A stretch of DNA of 64,000 nucleotides from Endozoicomonas sp. Mp262 (GCF_025643335.1 NZ_CP092489.1:4598501-4662500); one strand, 5' to 3'; numbered from the stretch's first letter, positions 28,854-41,595 are shown. Notes: a model not told the origin generated them from the letters alone. Program-made: numbers and translations.

Positions 28854-29596
28854 AGTACAATGGTATCAGCTTTGGCTCATTTGAAGCACCTACTGATTAC
28901 TGATATAGTTGAAGCACTGTCTTGCATTAACTCGAAAGGACAGTTCGATTTTCGAAAACTGAGCAACGCTGGTGACGGAAAGCAATAACTCCATCAAGGC
29001 GGTAAACAAAGCAAAAGCATCATAAGATACCTGAATACAGTATTGAATGATGCTTTTTTTGCTCAATAGATTAGAAAGATAGAGAGCGCGGCTAAAGCCG
29101 CAGATAGATAACCAGTGCTATCCTCTCCCAAGTGAGGCCCGATTTCAGGAAAAGGCAGGTAAACGGGATTGCCAGATTATTTAATTGGCTCATTAGTTCG
29201 ATAACCGATTCGATTTCAAGCCAGTACCCGAAAGCCTTTCCTACCCTCCTGGCACCCTACATTGAATCTTGAGGTGCAGGAGGAAGCTATATCGTTACAA
29301 TACAGATAGCAGAAATACTGATGTAAGTCTGATAGCAAAACCAGTAACCGGTTTTTCCGCACTAAAAGACGGATCGGACGTTTATAATCGGGCTCGGGGA
29401 GACTGTTCTGGAATAGATAGCCCCACTGTGGCGGCAGTAAAACAGGTCAGAAAACTCGCTTTTGTTCGAAAAATAGCCTGGCTAGACATCGATCAAAACG
29501 ATGTGACCTGATAGCGCTACTGCCTTTGCCAAGGGCATTATTCCCCAACAGCTTCCTGGTCACTTGAGAGGTTAGCCTCAAGCGAACCGGTACTCT
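28854..29596. other. Divergent rluC-rne intergenic region with long rne leader
   Basis: 743 bases without a convincing gene (an open frame at 29269-29511 has no recognisable features). It should hold the promoters of rluC and rne. RNase E autoregulates through a long 5' leader in E. coli, and the length fits that. Besides the hairpin at 29013-29060, a short GCGGCTAAAGCCGC stem-loop lies at 29088-29101. Confidence 0.5.
29013..29060 (+). terminator. Hairpin with T run in the rne leader: attenuator or small-RNA terminator
   Basis: AAAAGCATCAT (29013-29023) pairs with ATGATGCTTTT (29047-29057), and the right arm runs into a T tract (seven T in all). It faces the plus strand, more than 500 bases before the rne start. 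It could end a short independent RNA from 28860-29010, or attenuate rne. Confidence 0.55.
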
Positions 29597-32515
<2,919 letters not shown>

Positions 32516-32532
32516 CGCAGCACCCTAAAAAG

Positions 32533-32557
32533 AAGGCGGCTTTAGCCGCCTTTTTTA
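32533..32557 (+). terminator. Terminator of rne
   Basis: AAGGCGGCT-TT-AGCCGCCTT hairpin followed by a run of T, 18 bases after the rne stop. A textbook rho-independent signal. Confidence 0.92.
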
Positions 32558-32638
32558 TTCAATTTTGCGCCAGTTTCAGAAGCCTGGAAACGAGTTCAGA
32601 AAGTGCAATGGATATTACAATAGCCCTCGGGAAACTCT

Positions 32639-33427
32639 TCAGTTACACACTACCACTTCAGTCTGATGATTAGCCAAACAGGTCTGCAAAGGTTCCGGGG
32701 GAACCGCATCGGTAAACAATGCATCAATATCCCTTAGGTGACCCAGGCGAATCATGGCATTGCGGCCCACTTTGGAATGGTCTGCCGCCAGGAAACGATG
32801 GCGGGAATTAGCGATCATGGCCTGGGCTACACGAACCTCGTGATAATCATAATCAAGCAGAGAACCATCAAGGTCAATGCCACTGATACCAATCACGGCA
32901 TAATCAACCCGGAACTGATCTATAAAATCCCGGGTTGCCTCACCGATAACACCCCCATCCCGATTCCTGACCTCACCTCCGGCAATCAGCACGGTAAAGT
33001 CATCACGTTGCAGCAAGATAGAAGCCACATGCAGATTATTAGTTATCACTTTCAGGCGACTATGGCCTAACAGATGCCGCGCCACTGCCTCTGTTGAAGT
33101 ACCAATATTGATAAACAGAGAAGCACCATCGGGAATTCTCTGCGCCAGGGTCGCGGCTATTTTATTTTTTTCATCATGCAACAACCCCTTGCGCTCGGTA
33201 TAGGCCGTATTAACGGTACTACTGGTTGGCTCACCCGCACCGCCGTGGTGTCTGGAAATGAGTCCCTGACGATCCAGTTCATTCAGATCCCGCCGGATAG
33301 TCTGTGGTGTCACCTGGAAAATACTCACCAGCTCATCGGTGGTCAAAAAACCCCGGCCACGAATTAGTTCAACAATGCGTTCGTGGCGGCAGGTTTGCGG
33401 TAGGTTACAGTATTGCTCAAGCTGCAT
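32639..33427 (-). CDS. glpR: DeoR-family repressor, GlpR-like
   Basis: A 262-residue DeoR-type regulator: N-terminal helix-turn-helix (TTDELVSIFQVTPQTIRRDLNELDRQGLISRHHGGA, residues ~28-63) and a sugar-phosphate-sensing domain (FINIGTSTEAVARHLLGHSRLKVITNNLHVA, VGISGIDLDGS-like IGISGIDLDGS, FLAADHSKVGR). The segments match GlpR, the glycerol-3-phosphate regulon repressor, as I recall the Pseudomonas protein. No glp gene is nearby. It lies 8 bases after murB on the same strand. Confidence 0.85.
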   Translation of the reverse strand: MQLEQYCNLPQTCRHERIVELIRGRGFLTTDELVSIFQVTPQTIRRDLNELDRQGLISRHHGGAGEPTSSTVNTAYTERKGLLHDEKNKIAATLAQRIPDGASLFINIGTSTEAVARHLLGHSRLKVITNNLHVASILLQRDDFTVLIAGGEVRNRDGGVIGEATRDFIDQFRVDYAVIGISGIDLDGSLLDYDYHEVRVAQAMIANSRHRFLAADHSKVGRNAMIRLGHLRDIDALFTDAVPPEPLQTCLANHQTEVVVCN

Positions 33428-33435
33428 GGCTACTC

Positions 33436-34455
33436 TCAGAAAATCCTGGGTTCTCTTTCCAAAATAATACCAAAACGCTCCCGGACCCTCTCTTGAATCA
33501 TCCCGGAAAAACGCATGACCTCATCACCGGTGGCCCCACCATGATTAACCAATACCAGCGCCTGTTGCTGATAGGTTCCCACAGCACCCTCTTGATAACC
33601 TTTCAGGCCCACTTTATCGATTAGCCAACCCGCCGCCACTTTGCAGTGATTATCTGATACCGGGAAGGCACTGATATCAGGGTATTCTTTCCGCAAACGC
33701 TGCACCACGCCGGTCTCTACCAGCGGGTTTTTAAAGAAACTGCCTGCATTTCCCAAAACCGCAGGATCTGGTAGTTTCTCTCGACGAATATCACAAACCG
33801 TATCACTGATCAGCTGTGCAGACAGCATCCCTGAACCACAACGAGCCTGAACCCGCTCTTTCAGGTTGCCATAGTCCAGCCTCGGCTTTAACGCTTTATC
33901 CAACTCCAGCTGGACAGAAGTAATAATATAACGGTCTTGCCACTGCCCTTTAAAAACAGAATCCCTGTAACCAAACCGACAGTGGTTTTTATCAAGCGTT
34001 ACCTGATGACCCGTTTCAATGTCTATGGCTTCCAGGGAGTAAAAGAAATCCTTTAATTCCACGCCATAGGCACCAATATTCTGAATAGGTGCAGCCCCCA
34101 CAGCCCCGGGAATCAAAGAAAGATTCTCAAGACCAAAAGCCCCCTGAGAGAGAGTCCAGCGAACAAAGGAATGCCAGTTTTCTCCCGCTTTTGCCGCCAC
34201 TCTCACAGCCCTGTCACAGGATTGAACCACCGCTTTACCCTGCAAGGCCACACGGATGACCAGGGCATCAATATCCCTGGAAAAAATCACATTACTGCCG
34301 CCCCCCAAAGGAACCACAGCAATCCCCCGCTGGCGGGCAAAGGCTAACAGGGATACCAGTTCATCAACACTGGATGCTTCAGCGAAATAACGGGCACGGG
34401 CTTTCAGGCCGAAGGTATTTTTTTCGCCCAGGTCAATATTTTCCAGAATATTCAT
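33436..34455 (-). CDS. murB: UDP-N-acetylenolpyruvoylglucosamine reductase
   Basis: A flavoenzyme completing UDP-N-acetylmuramate synthesis. Type I MurB, 339 residues from ATG 34455 (MNILENIDLGEKNTFGLKA). FAD-binding VPLGGGSNVIF and GAVGAAPIQNIGAYGVEL are visible, as are the arginine in GYRDSVFK, the proton-donor serine in LGNAGSFFKNP, and a C-terminal glutamate (LEREPRIF). A TTG at 34467 is an alternative start; neither has a strong ribosome-binding site. Confidence 0.95.
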   Translation of the reverse strand: MNILENIDLGEKNTFGLKARARYFAEASSVDELVSLLAFARQRGIAVVPLGGGSNVIFSRDIDALVIRVALQGKAVVQSCDRAVRVAAKAGENWHSFVRWTLSQGAFGLENLSLIPGAVGAAPIQNIGAYGVELKDFFYSLEAIDIETGHQVTLDKNHCRFGYRDSVFKGQWQDRYIITSVQLELDKALKPRLDYGNLKERVQARCGSGMLSAQLISDTVCDIRREKLPDPAVLGNAGSFFKNPLVETGVVQRLRKEYPDISAFPVSDNHCKVAAGWLIDKVGLKGYQEGAVGTYQQQALVLVNHGGATGDEVMRFSGMIQERVRERFGIILEREPRIF

Positions 34456-34491
34456 TAAGGATTTCAATTATTAAAAGGCAGTAAACGACAA

Positions 34492-34968
34492 TCACTGGAT
34501 ATAGTGATTCCGGATATGTTGTAACAGCGCCTGACTACCGTGCTCAATGAGGCTCACAACCCTGTTAAACCCTTCATCGCCACCATAATAAGGATCAGGA
34601 ACCTCCCTGGTTTCGATATCTTCAGCAAAATCCAGAAACAGTCGGAGTTTATGCTGGTAGTCCAGTGGGCACATTTGGCCCAGCGCTTCCAGGTTCTGCT
34701 GATCCATGGCTAAAATCAGGTCTTGCTCAACAAAGTCCTTCTCAACCACTTTCCTGGAACGAATGGATGACAGGTCATAACCTCTCTTCCCGGCTACCTG
34801 GGCAGAACGCTGATCCGGGCAATTACCCATATGCCAGCCACTGGTTCCCGCTGAATCAACACTGACCTGGCCTGCCAGCCCCGCCTCTGCCACTTTATTG
34901 GTAAATACGCCCTGCGCTGTGGGCGAGCGGCAAATATTACCCAGACACACAAAAAGCACTTTGATCAT
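34492..34968 (-). CDS. Low-molecular-weight protein-tyrosine phosphatase
   Basis: 158 residues. The P-loop [10 protein letters not shown] (C8, C13, R14) lies at the N-terminus and the general-acid aspartate in VPDPYYGG near residue 120. The ATG at 34968 overlaps the kdsB stop by 4 bases. In other bacteria such enzymes dephosphorylate bacterial tyrosine kinases or act on unknown substrates. This copy belongs to the conserved murB-ptp-kdsB block, not to a capsule locus. Confidence 0.93.
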   Translation of the reverse strand: MIKVLFVCLGNICRSPTAQGVFTNKVAEAGLAGQVSVDSAGTSGWHMGNCPDQRSAQVAGKRGYDLSSIRSRKVVEKDFVEQDLILAMDQQNLEALGQMCPLDYQHKLRLFLDFAEDIETREVPDPYYGGDEGFNRVVSLIEHGSQALLQHIRNHYIQ

Positions 34969-35774
34969 TTTGACAGCGCGACCCCTTCCCATTGCTCCAG
35001 CTGTTGTCGGATGAATTCCAGATCCTGCTCGGTATCAACACCCGCAGGAGGTGTTTCAATGGCATCAGCCACATGGATACGATGACCATGCCACAATAAC
35101 CTGAGCTGCTCCAGCGCTTCCAGTTTTTCAATAGGGCAAATACCCCACTGAACATACTGGTTCAGGAGACTCACCCGATAGGCATAGATACCAATATGAC
35201 GGCGAAATACGTCAACTGTCGGCAAGGACTGTGAGTCAGCCATGGCAAAGTGATCCCTGGCCCAGGGCATTGGCGCCCTGCTAAAATACAACGCATAGCC
35301 TTGCTGATCGGAAACCACCTTAACAATATGGGGATCAAACAGCTGCTCTGTTGATGACAGCGGTTCACAAAGTGTCGCGGCCCCGGCAGTATCTGCCTGA
35401 CAAAGATTTCGCGCCACCTGGTTTATCACAGAAGGAGGAATAAGGGGTTCATCACCTTGCACATTAACAATGATTTCATTGTCAGCCATGCCATATAACG
35501 ATACCACTTCCTGAAGACGGTCCGTACCGGAAGGATGACCTGATTGGGTCATGCAGACATCTGCGCCAAAACTTTCTGCTACGCTGACAATACGCTCATC
35601 ATCAGTGGCAATAATAACCCGGCTCGCCTGGCTTTCTACTGCACGCTCATAGACATGCTGCACCATCGGCTTACCGGCAATATCCGCCAGTGGCTTGCCC
35701 GGCAACCGACTGGAGCCAAACCGGGCAGGAATAACCACCGTAAATGACTGGTCTGCCACAACGCTTTCCTTCAT
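34965..35774 (-). CDS. kdsB: 3-deoxy-manno-octulosonate cytidylyltransferase
   Basis: Activates Kdo as CMP-Kdo for lipopolysaccharide. 269 residues; [20 protein letters not shown] is the nucleotide-binding start, with [11 protein letters not shown] and [10 protein letters not shown] downstream. The ATG at 35774 overlaps the ycaR stop (TGATGA arrangement) with GAGG 7 bases upstream. Confidence 0.96.
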   Translation of the reverse strand: MKESVVADQSFTVVIPARFGSSRLPGKPLADIAGKPMVQHVYERAVESQASRVIIATDDERIVSVAESFGADVCMTQSGHPSGTDRLQEVVSLYGMADNEIIVNVQGDEPLIPPSVINQVARNLCQADTAGAATLCEPLSSTEQLFDPHIVKVVSDQQGYALYFSRAPMPWARDHFAMADSQSLPTVDVFRRHIGIYAYRVSLLNQYVQWGICPIEKLEALEQLRLLWHGHRIHVADAIETPPAGVDTEQDLEFIRQQLEQWEGVALSK

Positions 35775-35965
35775 CAAGAGGCCTCATTCAGACGTTCATT
35801 TGCGGTCAAGGTTCGCGCTTCAGTCTCAAGCATCACCGGAATTTCGTCCCGAATAGGAAAGGCCAAACCACATGGCCTGCAAACCAGCTCTGCCGCTTCC
35901 TTTTGGTATTTAACCCTGCTTTTGCACAGGGGGCAGGCCAGTATTTCAAATAATTTTTTATCCAT
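35774..35965 (-). CDS. ycaR: Trm112-like zinc-ribbon protein (UPF0434)
   Basis: A 63-residue protein from [17 protein letters not shown], with zinc-type cysteines CPLC and CRPC. It is the bacterial YcaR family, related to eukaryotic Trm112. The molecular role is uncertain. It lies between lpxK (8-base overlap) and kdsB, as in many gammaproteobacteria. The longer open frame upstream is lpxK in another frame. Confidence 0.92.
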   Translation of the reverse strand: MDKKLFEILACPLCKSRVKYQKEAAELVCRPCGLAFPIRDEIPVMLETEARTLTANERLNEAS

Positions 35966-36983
35966 GTTGGATCCTGACAGATTCTTCAATAAGGTTCGCA
36001 ATCGTATCCAGAACGCTATCGGGCAAGTCCGTAGCCACCGGCAGATACCAGTGTTGGGATTGCGCAAACAGTCGGCATTTTACCGCATCCTTGGCGGTCA
36101 TGATGACCGGGAGACCATCACCAAAGGCAATATCGGCACCCGTAAACTGATAATGATCAGGAAAAGCATGGGGTATCACATCAAACCCCTGATCAGCAAG
36201 GGTTGTAAAGAAACGTCCCGGGTTACCTATCCCTGCAACCCCGTGAACCCGGCAAGCCTTTGGCAACTCGTCAGCGCTTGCCTCAACACCCTGACTCACA
36301 GGCCTCAAAGACTGAGGTACCAGGTTAAAACAGGTATAAGGCACCCCCGGATCAGTACCGGGCTGACCATTACTGAAAACCATATCAACGGTGTTAAGTC
36401 GCTCTGGCGGCTCCCGCAGCGGCCCGGCAGGCAGGCAATAACCATTCCCCAGCATTCTCCGGCCATCCAGAACCAGCAATTCAAGGTGGCGCCTGAGATT
36501 GTAATGCTGCAAGCCATCATCCGCGATAATCAGGTCACAGGCATACTGCTCGCATAAGAATTGGGCGGCACTAACCCGATCAGGATCAACCACAACAGGC
36601 ACCTGAAGCTGATGAGCCAGCATCACCGGTTCATCACCCACCTGTCGCGGATCAGAGTCTGAAGTGACAGCCACCGGATAAGCGTCGGTATTGGCTCCAA
36701 AGCCACGACTCACCACCCCCGGAGAGTAGCCCCGCTGTTGCAAGCCTTTCACCAGGCTGGCAACCAGGGGAGTTTTCCCGGTGCCACCCACCGTTATATT
36801 ACCCACCACCATAACGGGCACAGGCGGTATCCAGCGTTTTTTGCTCAGGTATTTTGCCTTTCTTTTGTGGGCAATCCTGTTAAAAACCAAACTCAGGGGC
36901 ATCAGGGATCGGGTCCAGCCGCCATCGCCAAACCAGGCATTGATCACCGACTCGTGCAAGCGCTTTTTACAGCTGGAAAACAT
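35958..36983 (-). CDS. lpxK: Tetraacyldisaccharide 4'-kinase
   Basis: Phosphorylates the lipid A precursor at 4'. 341 residues, with a hydrophobic amphipathic N-terminus and a P-loop GNITVGGTGKTP at about residues 61-72. SRGFGA, the DDGLQHYNL segment and LVLDGRRMLGNG are family hallmarks. It acts at the inner membrane. Next to kdsB, so lipid A and Kdo steps are co-expressed. Confidence 0.95.
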   Translation of the reverse strand: MFSSCKKRLHESVINAWFGDGGWTRSLMPLSLVFNRIAHKRKAKYLSKKRWIPPVPVMVVGNITVGGTGKTPLVASLVKGLQQRGYSPGVVSRGFGANTDAYPVAVTSDSDPRQVGDEPVMLAHQLQVPVVVDPDRVSAAQFLCEQYACDLIIADDGLQHYNLRRHLELLVLDGRRMLGNGYCLPAGPLREPPERLNTVDMVFSNGQPGTDPGVPYTCFNLVPQSLRPVSQGVEASADELPKACRVHGVAGIGNPGRFFTTLADQGFDVIPHAFPDHYQFTGADIAFGDGLPVIMTAKDAVKCRLFAQSQHWYLPVATDLPDSVLDTIANLIEESVRIQHG

Positions 36984-37148
36984 ATAGCAACATATCTTGG
37001 AAAACAGGGGGCAGTTGCTGAATAGTACCAGTTGTTAGTGGTGCTTGCTGAATTTTATCGCTATTTGTTTTGACTTGAGGGGGTGAGGGAAGCAGTGAAT
37101 AGAAAAGATGACTTATACCATTCCCTGTTACCCGACAAAATCAGCGGC

Positions 37149-37571
37149 TCACGGCTCTTCAGTGTCCTTTTTGGTGGTCATGCTTAAATTGACAAAGCCA
37201 AGCTGACCGGCGGCATCCATAGCTGTCACTACCGCCTGATAAGAAGCATTGGCATCAGCAGTAATAACAAGAGGCAGCTTACTATCACCTTTACTGACTT
37301 CTGCCAGGGCTGTTTTTAGTGTCTCTATTTTTCCGTTAACCAGTGACTGACCATTAACCGCAAACTCCCCTGCCCGGCTTACGGTAATCTCCACCTGTTT
37401 GGACTGCCTGGCAAGAGCAACGCCACTGGATTCAGGCAAGTTAATGGAAAGGTGGGTTTCCTTATTAAAGGTGGTGGACACCATAAAGAAAATAAGCAGT
37501 AAAAAAACCACATCAATCAATGGCGTCAGATTCACCGACACCTCAGCTTGCGCTTGCCGACGAAACTTCAT
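37149..37571 (-). CDS. exbD: ExbD/TolR-family biopolymer transport protein
   Basis: A 140-residue partner of ExbB. One N-terminal helix (residues ~13-33) with the conserved aspartate in VNLTPLIDVVFLLLIFFMVSTTF, then a periplasmic domain. Its ATG overlaps the exbB stop by one base. With ExbB it forms a proton-driven energiser, here beside lpxK and comEC without TonB or TolA, as in Pseudomonas. Confidence 0.93.
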   Translation of the reverse strand: MKFRRQAQAEVSVNLTPLIDVVFLLLIFFMVSTTFNKETHLSINLPESSGVALARQSKQVEITVSRAGEFAVNGQSLVNGKIETLKTALAEVSKGDSKLPLVITADANASYQAVVTAMDAAGQLGFVNLSMTTKKDTEEP

Positions 37572-38203
37572 TATTGACCCACCCCAGAGCCATTAAAACG
37601 CCGGTCACCCTGAAGCACTTCCACCAGCTTGGTGGCTTCCTGCTCCATAGTCACCACCAGCTCATCCACCCGACGGGTAAAATAGCGATGAAAAATCAAG
37701 GAGGGAATGGCGATAGTTAATCCCGCTGCGGTTGTGATAAGGGCTTTGGAAATCCCTCCGGCAAGAACGGCAGCACTGCCTGTACCCTGAACCATAATAA
37801 CAGAGAAAACATCAATCATGCCGATAACCGTTCCCAGCAGGCCAAGCAAAGGGGTAATGGCGGCAATGGTTCCCAGGGTATTGAGATAGCATTCCAGCTC
37901 ATGAATAACCCGGCCAGCCTGCTCCTCAATGCTTTCTTTCATGATATCCCGACCACTACGGGCATTGGTAATGCCCGCCGCCAGGATTTCACCCAGAGGA
38001 GACTCTTCCCTTAAGCCAGCCACTTTAACACTGTCTAACTCATTATTTTTTATCCACTGCCAAACCTGGGACAAGGTATCCCCCGGCGCTATTCTGGAGG
38101 GTCTCAGAGTCCACAGGCGTTCAACGATAATGGCCATAGCCATTACAGAACAAAGCAGGATTGGCAGCATCAGCCAGCCACCGGATTTTACCAGTTCAAA
38201 CAC
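37571..38203 (-). CDS. exbB: ExbB/TolQ-family proton channel protein
   Basis: A 210-residue MotA/TolQ/ExbB family protein with three membrane helices (about 12-30, 108-130, 150-175). The family segment AAITPLLGLLGTVIGMIDVF and the later GGISKALITTAAGLTIAIPSLI are clear. Shares an operon with exbD. Confidence 0.93.
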   Translation of the reverse strand: MFELVKSGGWLMLPILLCSVMAMAIIVERLWTLRPSRIAPGDTLSQVWQWIKNNELDSVKVAGLREESPLGEILAAGITNARSGRDIMKESIEEQAGRVIHELECYLNTLGTIAAITPLLGLLGTVIGMIDVFSVIMVQGTGSAAVLAGGISKALITTAAGLTIAIPSLIFHRYFTRRVDELVVTMEQEATKLVEVLQGDRRFNGSGVGQ

Positions 38204-38300
38204 AGTGTTTTCCCTAATGCCTGTTATAAAGAAAGAGTAACTCTCTTTGCTTGATCACTGCAACGTATGGGCTGACTATCTTAATGGCCAATATAACCTG

Positions 38301-40580
38301 CTATTCCCACCAATAGCGCCGGTGGGTGATACGGTATGCAGACACCACCGGGTTACCATTTCCTAAAGTGAATGAAAGATTGCCATGCCAGGCTGTATTC
38401 CAATATTGCACGCCCATCTTCTCATAACGCTCCACTGTCGCCTTGGCCGGATGACCAAACTGGTTTTTATAACCGGAGGAAAACAACACCTGCTCAGGAT
38501 TAACCGCTTTCAGGAAAGCATTACTGCTTGAATATTTGCTGCCATGGTGGGGCGCTAATAACATTTTAGCTTTGACAGGGACTCCAGAGTCAACCAGCTG
38601 CCGCTCTACCCGATAACCAATGTCCCCGGGTAGCAACAGGCTGTCATCACCTGCTGTTACTTTCAATACGCAGGACCGATCATTGCTTTTTGGCCACCGG
38701 CCTCCTCCTCCCAGCACCTGGAACAACACACCCTCCCACAGCCACTGTTGTCCCGGCTTGCACCTGGAAACCGGCTGCTGAAAATAAGGAATGGAGGTTC
38801 CGCAAGAAATCTGCCGACAGTCATAATGCTGGACTAAAGGCCCCAGCCCACCGGAGTGGTCTTTATCCCCATGGGAGATCATGATTTTATCAAGCCCAGT
38901 CACTTTGTTTTTTCTTAAATAGGGTATTAACACTCTGTCTGCCGCATTAAAGCGGTCTGAAAAGGCATCCCCCGTGTCATAAACCATTGTATGACTTTGG
39001 GTTTGAATCAACACAGCCAGCCCCTGACCCACATCGAGCACCGTAACCCTTGCCTGACCGGCTTCTGGCCTGATTGAATGGGGAAAAAGCAGTGGTATAA
39101 AAAACAGTGGCGATACCATTCTAAAACCAAGAGAACCTGGAGCAACCAAAAGACAGCCCCCCACCAATACACCTGCTAATTCCAGCGCCCCTGGTAGAGG
39201 AATAACAGGATTATCCATAACCCCACCTGAGAACAGCTCAAGCATCCATAAGAAGAACCGCAATAACCCATCAAGCAATCCAAACAAAAAGGAAGAGAGT
39301 GCTGGCAGCAAAAGGCCAAGCCCCACACTAAGCAGTAGCAGGGGAACCACCAGCAGTCCCACTAACGGTATTGCCACCAGATTAATTAAAGGTGAAAAGT
39401 ACGATACAGGCTGACCATTAAACACCAGCAACGGGGTGAGTAAGCAAAACACAACCCACTGCGGCCTTAACAGCCTGGCAGGCAGTGAAGACGGCCCCAC
39501 ACGATTGGAGAGTCCATAAATAAGCGCGGCAACAGCCATAAAAGAGTACCAGAACCCTGCACTGGTGACCGCTAAAGGGTCAAGGCTCAACACGACTCCC
39601 AGGGCAATAATCCATAATGACAGGGGGGCTGGTTTAACGCCCACAATAGGGCCTGCCAAGGCTACGGCAGTCATCACCAAGGCTCTTTGCACCGGGATGC
39701 CAAACCCGGCCAATAAGGCATAAAGGGTTGCCAGCCCCAAAGAAAAGCACCCTGCAATCCTTGGAAAAGGTACCTTATCCAGGGGGAAAAGGCCCAGTTG
39801 AGCCATCAGCCAGGCAAGCCAGTACCCCATCAGGGCCATAAGGCCAATATGCAAGCCGGATATCACTAACAGATGTGTGGTGCCGGTATTGTTGAACAGC
39901 TTCCATTGATCCGCTGTTATTGCTGATTTATCACCCAGCAATAATGCCTTTAACAGGCCCAGGCTTTGGGGCTGGCAATTCTGCTCCAGCCAAAGGGAAA
40001 GCTGGTATCTGAAGTTATCAACACCTCTTGCTGAATAACCTGACAGGGAACCAGAACGGACATAACCCTTGGCCCTGATACCCTCTCTGGCTGCCCAGGC
40101 TTCAAAATCAAAGGCACCGGGACTGGCAAAACCGTGGGGCTTGCGCAGCCTGACCTCAAGCAACCAACTCTGGCCAGGTGCCAGTAAAGGCGCATCAAAC
40201 CAGCTTAAGCGCAGCTTGGTGATGTGATTGCTATAATCCGCCCCTGTCACCTTAAAATCAAAACTGGTTGACTTCCCGTTCCGGACAGGTAGCCCAATCA
40301 CTTCACCGTCAATGCCAAGATAACGCCCTTCAAGGGAGTCAGGCAGGGTATTGTGTTGAAACCATTTCCCATACCCCAGCCCCAGGGTTATTCCTAACAA
40401 TAATGTACCCACAGGTAGCCACTTGGGCGAACGAAATAACCCCACAGTGGTCAAAATGACTGCAAAAGTGCCGATGATGGCTACTATAGAGGTAGGAGGT
40501 AGAAGAGGTAGCAGTGCTACGACACTGATACCCATGGCATAGGTAAATATCCCTGCTACCGGCTTTATGGTTTGCTGCAT
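38301..40580 (-). CDS. comEC: DNA internalisation channel ComEC/Rec2
   Basis: 759 residues. An N-terminal OB-like DUF4131 region follows three hydrophobic helices. The Competence domain (GLLKALLLGDKSAI, LLVISGLHIGLMALMGYW) occupies about 200-470. A C-terminal metallo-beta-lactamase-like domain starts near 515 (VTVLDVGQGLAVLI, ISHGDKDHSGG, APHHGSKYSSS). It forms the inner-membrane pore for single-stranded DNA in competent bacteria. Full length and apparently intact. Confidence 0.95.
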   Translation of the reverse strand: MQQTIKPVAGIFTYAMGISVVALLPLLPPTSIVAIIGTFAVILTTVGLFRSPKWLPVGTLLLGITLGLGYGKWFQHNTLPDSLEGRYLGIDGEVIGLPVRNGKSTSFDFKVTGADYSNHITKLRLSWFDAPLLAPGQSWLLEVRLRKPHGFASPGAFDFEAWAAREGIRAKGYVRSGSLSGYSARGVDNFRYQLSLWLEQNCQPQSLGLLKALLLGDKSAITADQWKLFNNTGTTHLLVISGLHIGLMALMGYWLAWLMAQLGLFPLDKVPFPRIAGCFSLGLATLYALLAGFGIPVQRALVMTAVALAGPIVGVKPAPLSLWIIALGVVLSLDPLAVTSAGFWYSFMAVAALIYGLSNRVGPSSLPARLLRPQWVVFCLLTPLLVFNGQPVSYFSPLINLVAIPLVGLLVVPLLLLSVGLGLLLPALSSFLFGLLDGLLRFFLWMLELFSGGVMDNPVIPLPGALELAGVLVGGCLLVAPGSLGFRMVSPLFFIPLLFPHSIRPEAGQARVTVLDVGQGLAVLIQTQSHTMVYDTGDAFSDRFNAADRVLIPYLRKNKVTGLDKIMISHGDKDHSGGLGPLVQHYDCRQISCGTSIPYFQQPVSRCKPGQQWLWEGVLFQVLGGGGRWPKSNDRSCVLKVTAGDDSLLLPGDIGYRVERQLVDSGVPVKAKMLLAPHHGSKYSSSNAFLKAVNPEQVLFSSGYKNQFGHPAKATVERYEKMGVQYWNTAWHGNLSFTLGNGNPVVSAYRITHRRYWWE

Positions 40581-40744
40581 GGTTTAAAGGCATAATAACG
40601 GGTTTGGTCGAGTCTCTTTGTCCTTGAGGTCAGGATAGTGCGTTTTTGCCAGGGTCGCAGAAACATGAGGATTATTCGCCTACCCAGGACAGAGGCTCCC
40701 TCCAGATTCCGGCATCGGGTTTCAATAGATTTGACCTGAGTGCC

Positions 40745-40798
40745 TAGGGGCTGTTGACGTTTGCTCGTGTGCTCACGATCAAACGTCAACAGCCCCTA
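40745..40798. repeat. 54-base hairpin with two TAGGGGCTGTTGANGTTT arms, copy 2
   Basis: Two perfect 18-base inverted arms (40745-40762 and 40781-40798) continue inwards for seven more positions with one mismatch, closing on a 4-base loop. It lies between the divergent comEC and DUF2062 genes, a 345-base region in which I see no other gene. It has the shape of a short MITE-like or REP-like element. Confidence 0.85.
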
Positions 40799-40925
40799 AA
40801 GTAATAGAGAGACAGCTGTGGCAAGTAATGCAGGGTGTACTTCCAGCTCTGTTACAACCATAGGTTAATAATCACCATCTGGTTAAATTAAACCTGACCA
40901 GACAGGGTATTTACAGTGAAAGGAT

Positions 40926-41444
40926 ATGGCGAAAAAACTGATACAGCGTTACCTGCCAGACCCAAAGTCCATCAAGGAAAATCGTTACCTGGGCTTTCTG
41001 GGATCAACCATTGATAACCCAAATCTTTGGCATTTGAACCGTCGATCCGCTGCCTCTGCCTTTTTTGTGGGCATATTCTGCGCTTTTATTCCCATCCCTT
41101 TTCAAATGGTGGTGGCCGCTTGCCTGGCCGTGATTGTCCGCTGTAACCTCCCCCTGTCTGTGGCGCTGGTCTGGATTACCAATCCGGTGACCATGCCTGC
41201 CATTTTCTATTTCACCTACAAAGTCGGGTGCTATATTCTCCATGTCCCCGTCAGTGAAACCCCCCTTGAGCTGACCCTTCATGGTGTTGGTGTTGAGCTT
41301 GGGCGGGTATGGAAGCCCCTGTATCTGGGTTCACTGGTTTCGGGTGTCATAGGTGGCGCACTCTGTTACTTCATTATCCGGCTGTACTGGCGCTGGAATA
41401 TCATCAATCACTGGCGCAAACGGCATCAGCGCCGACTTTCCTGA
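40926..41444 (+). CDS. DUF2062 membrane protein
   Basis: 172 residues with about three hydrophobic segments. The DUF2062 pattern is clear: SAASAFFVGIFCAFIPIPFQM, then ALVWITNPVTMPAIFYFTYKVG. The function is unknown. It begins a short plus-strand block divergent from comEC, the same comEC-DUF2062-lol neighbourhood as in Pseudomonas. Confidence 0.9.
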   Translation: MAKKLIQRYLPDPKSIKENRYLGFLGSTIDNPNLWHLNRRSAASAFFVGIFCAFIPIPFQMVVAACLAVIVRCNLPLSVALVWITNPVTMPAIFYFTYKVGCYILHVPVSETPLELTLHGVGVELGRVWKPLYLGSLVSGVIGGALCYFIIRLYWRWNIINHWRKRHQRRLS

Positions 41445-41560
41445 TGACTTTTTAGCACCCGGCCAACCCCACTGAATATAGACCCACTTCGCAATCCTGA
41501 TCTTTTAGCAATGCATTTTCAGGGTAATCAGCCATACCCAAGCGTTTAATACTCAGTAAC

Positions 41561-41595
41561 AATAAACAGTTGTTTCTATAAAACTGTTTATTTTG
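41561..41595 (+). terminator. Candidate terminator after the DUF2062 gene
   Basis: AATAAACAGTT (41561-41571) and AACTGTTTATT (41582-41592) form an 11-bp stem with a ten-base loop, followed by TT. AT-rich, so only moderately convincing. Confidence 0.4.

Noticed and set aside
29269-29511. 80-codon frame in the rne leader
   Set aside because: No ribosome-binding site, random composition, and it lies in the expected leader of rne.
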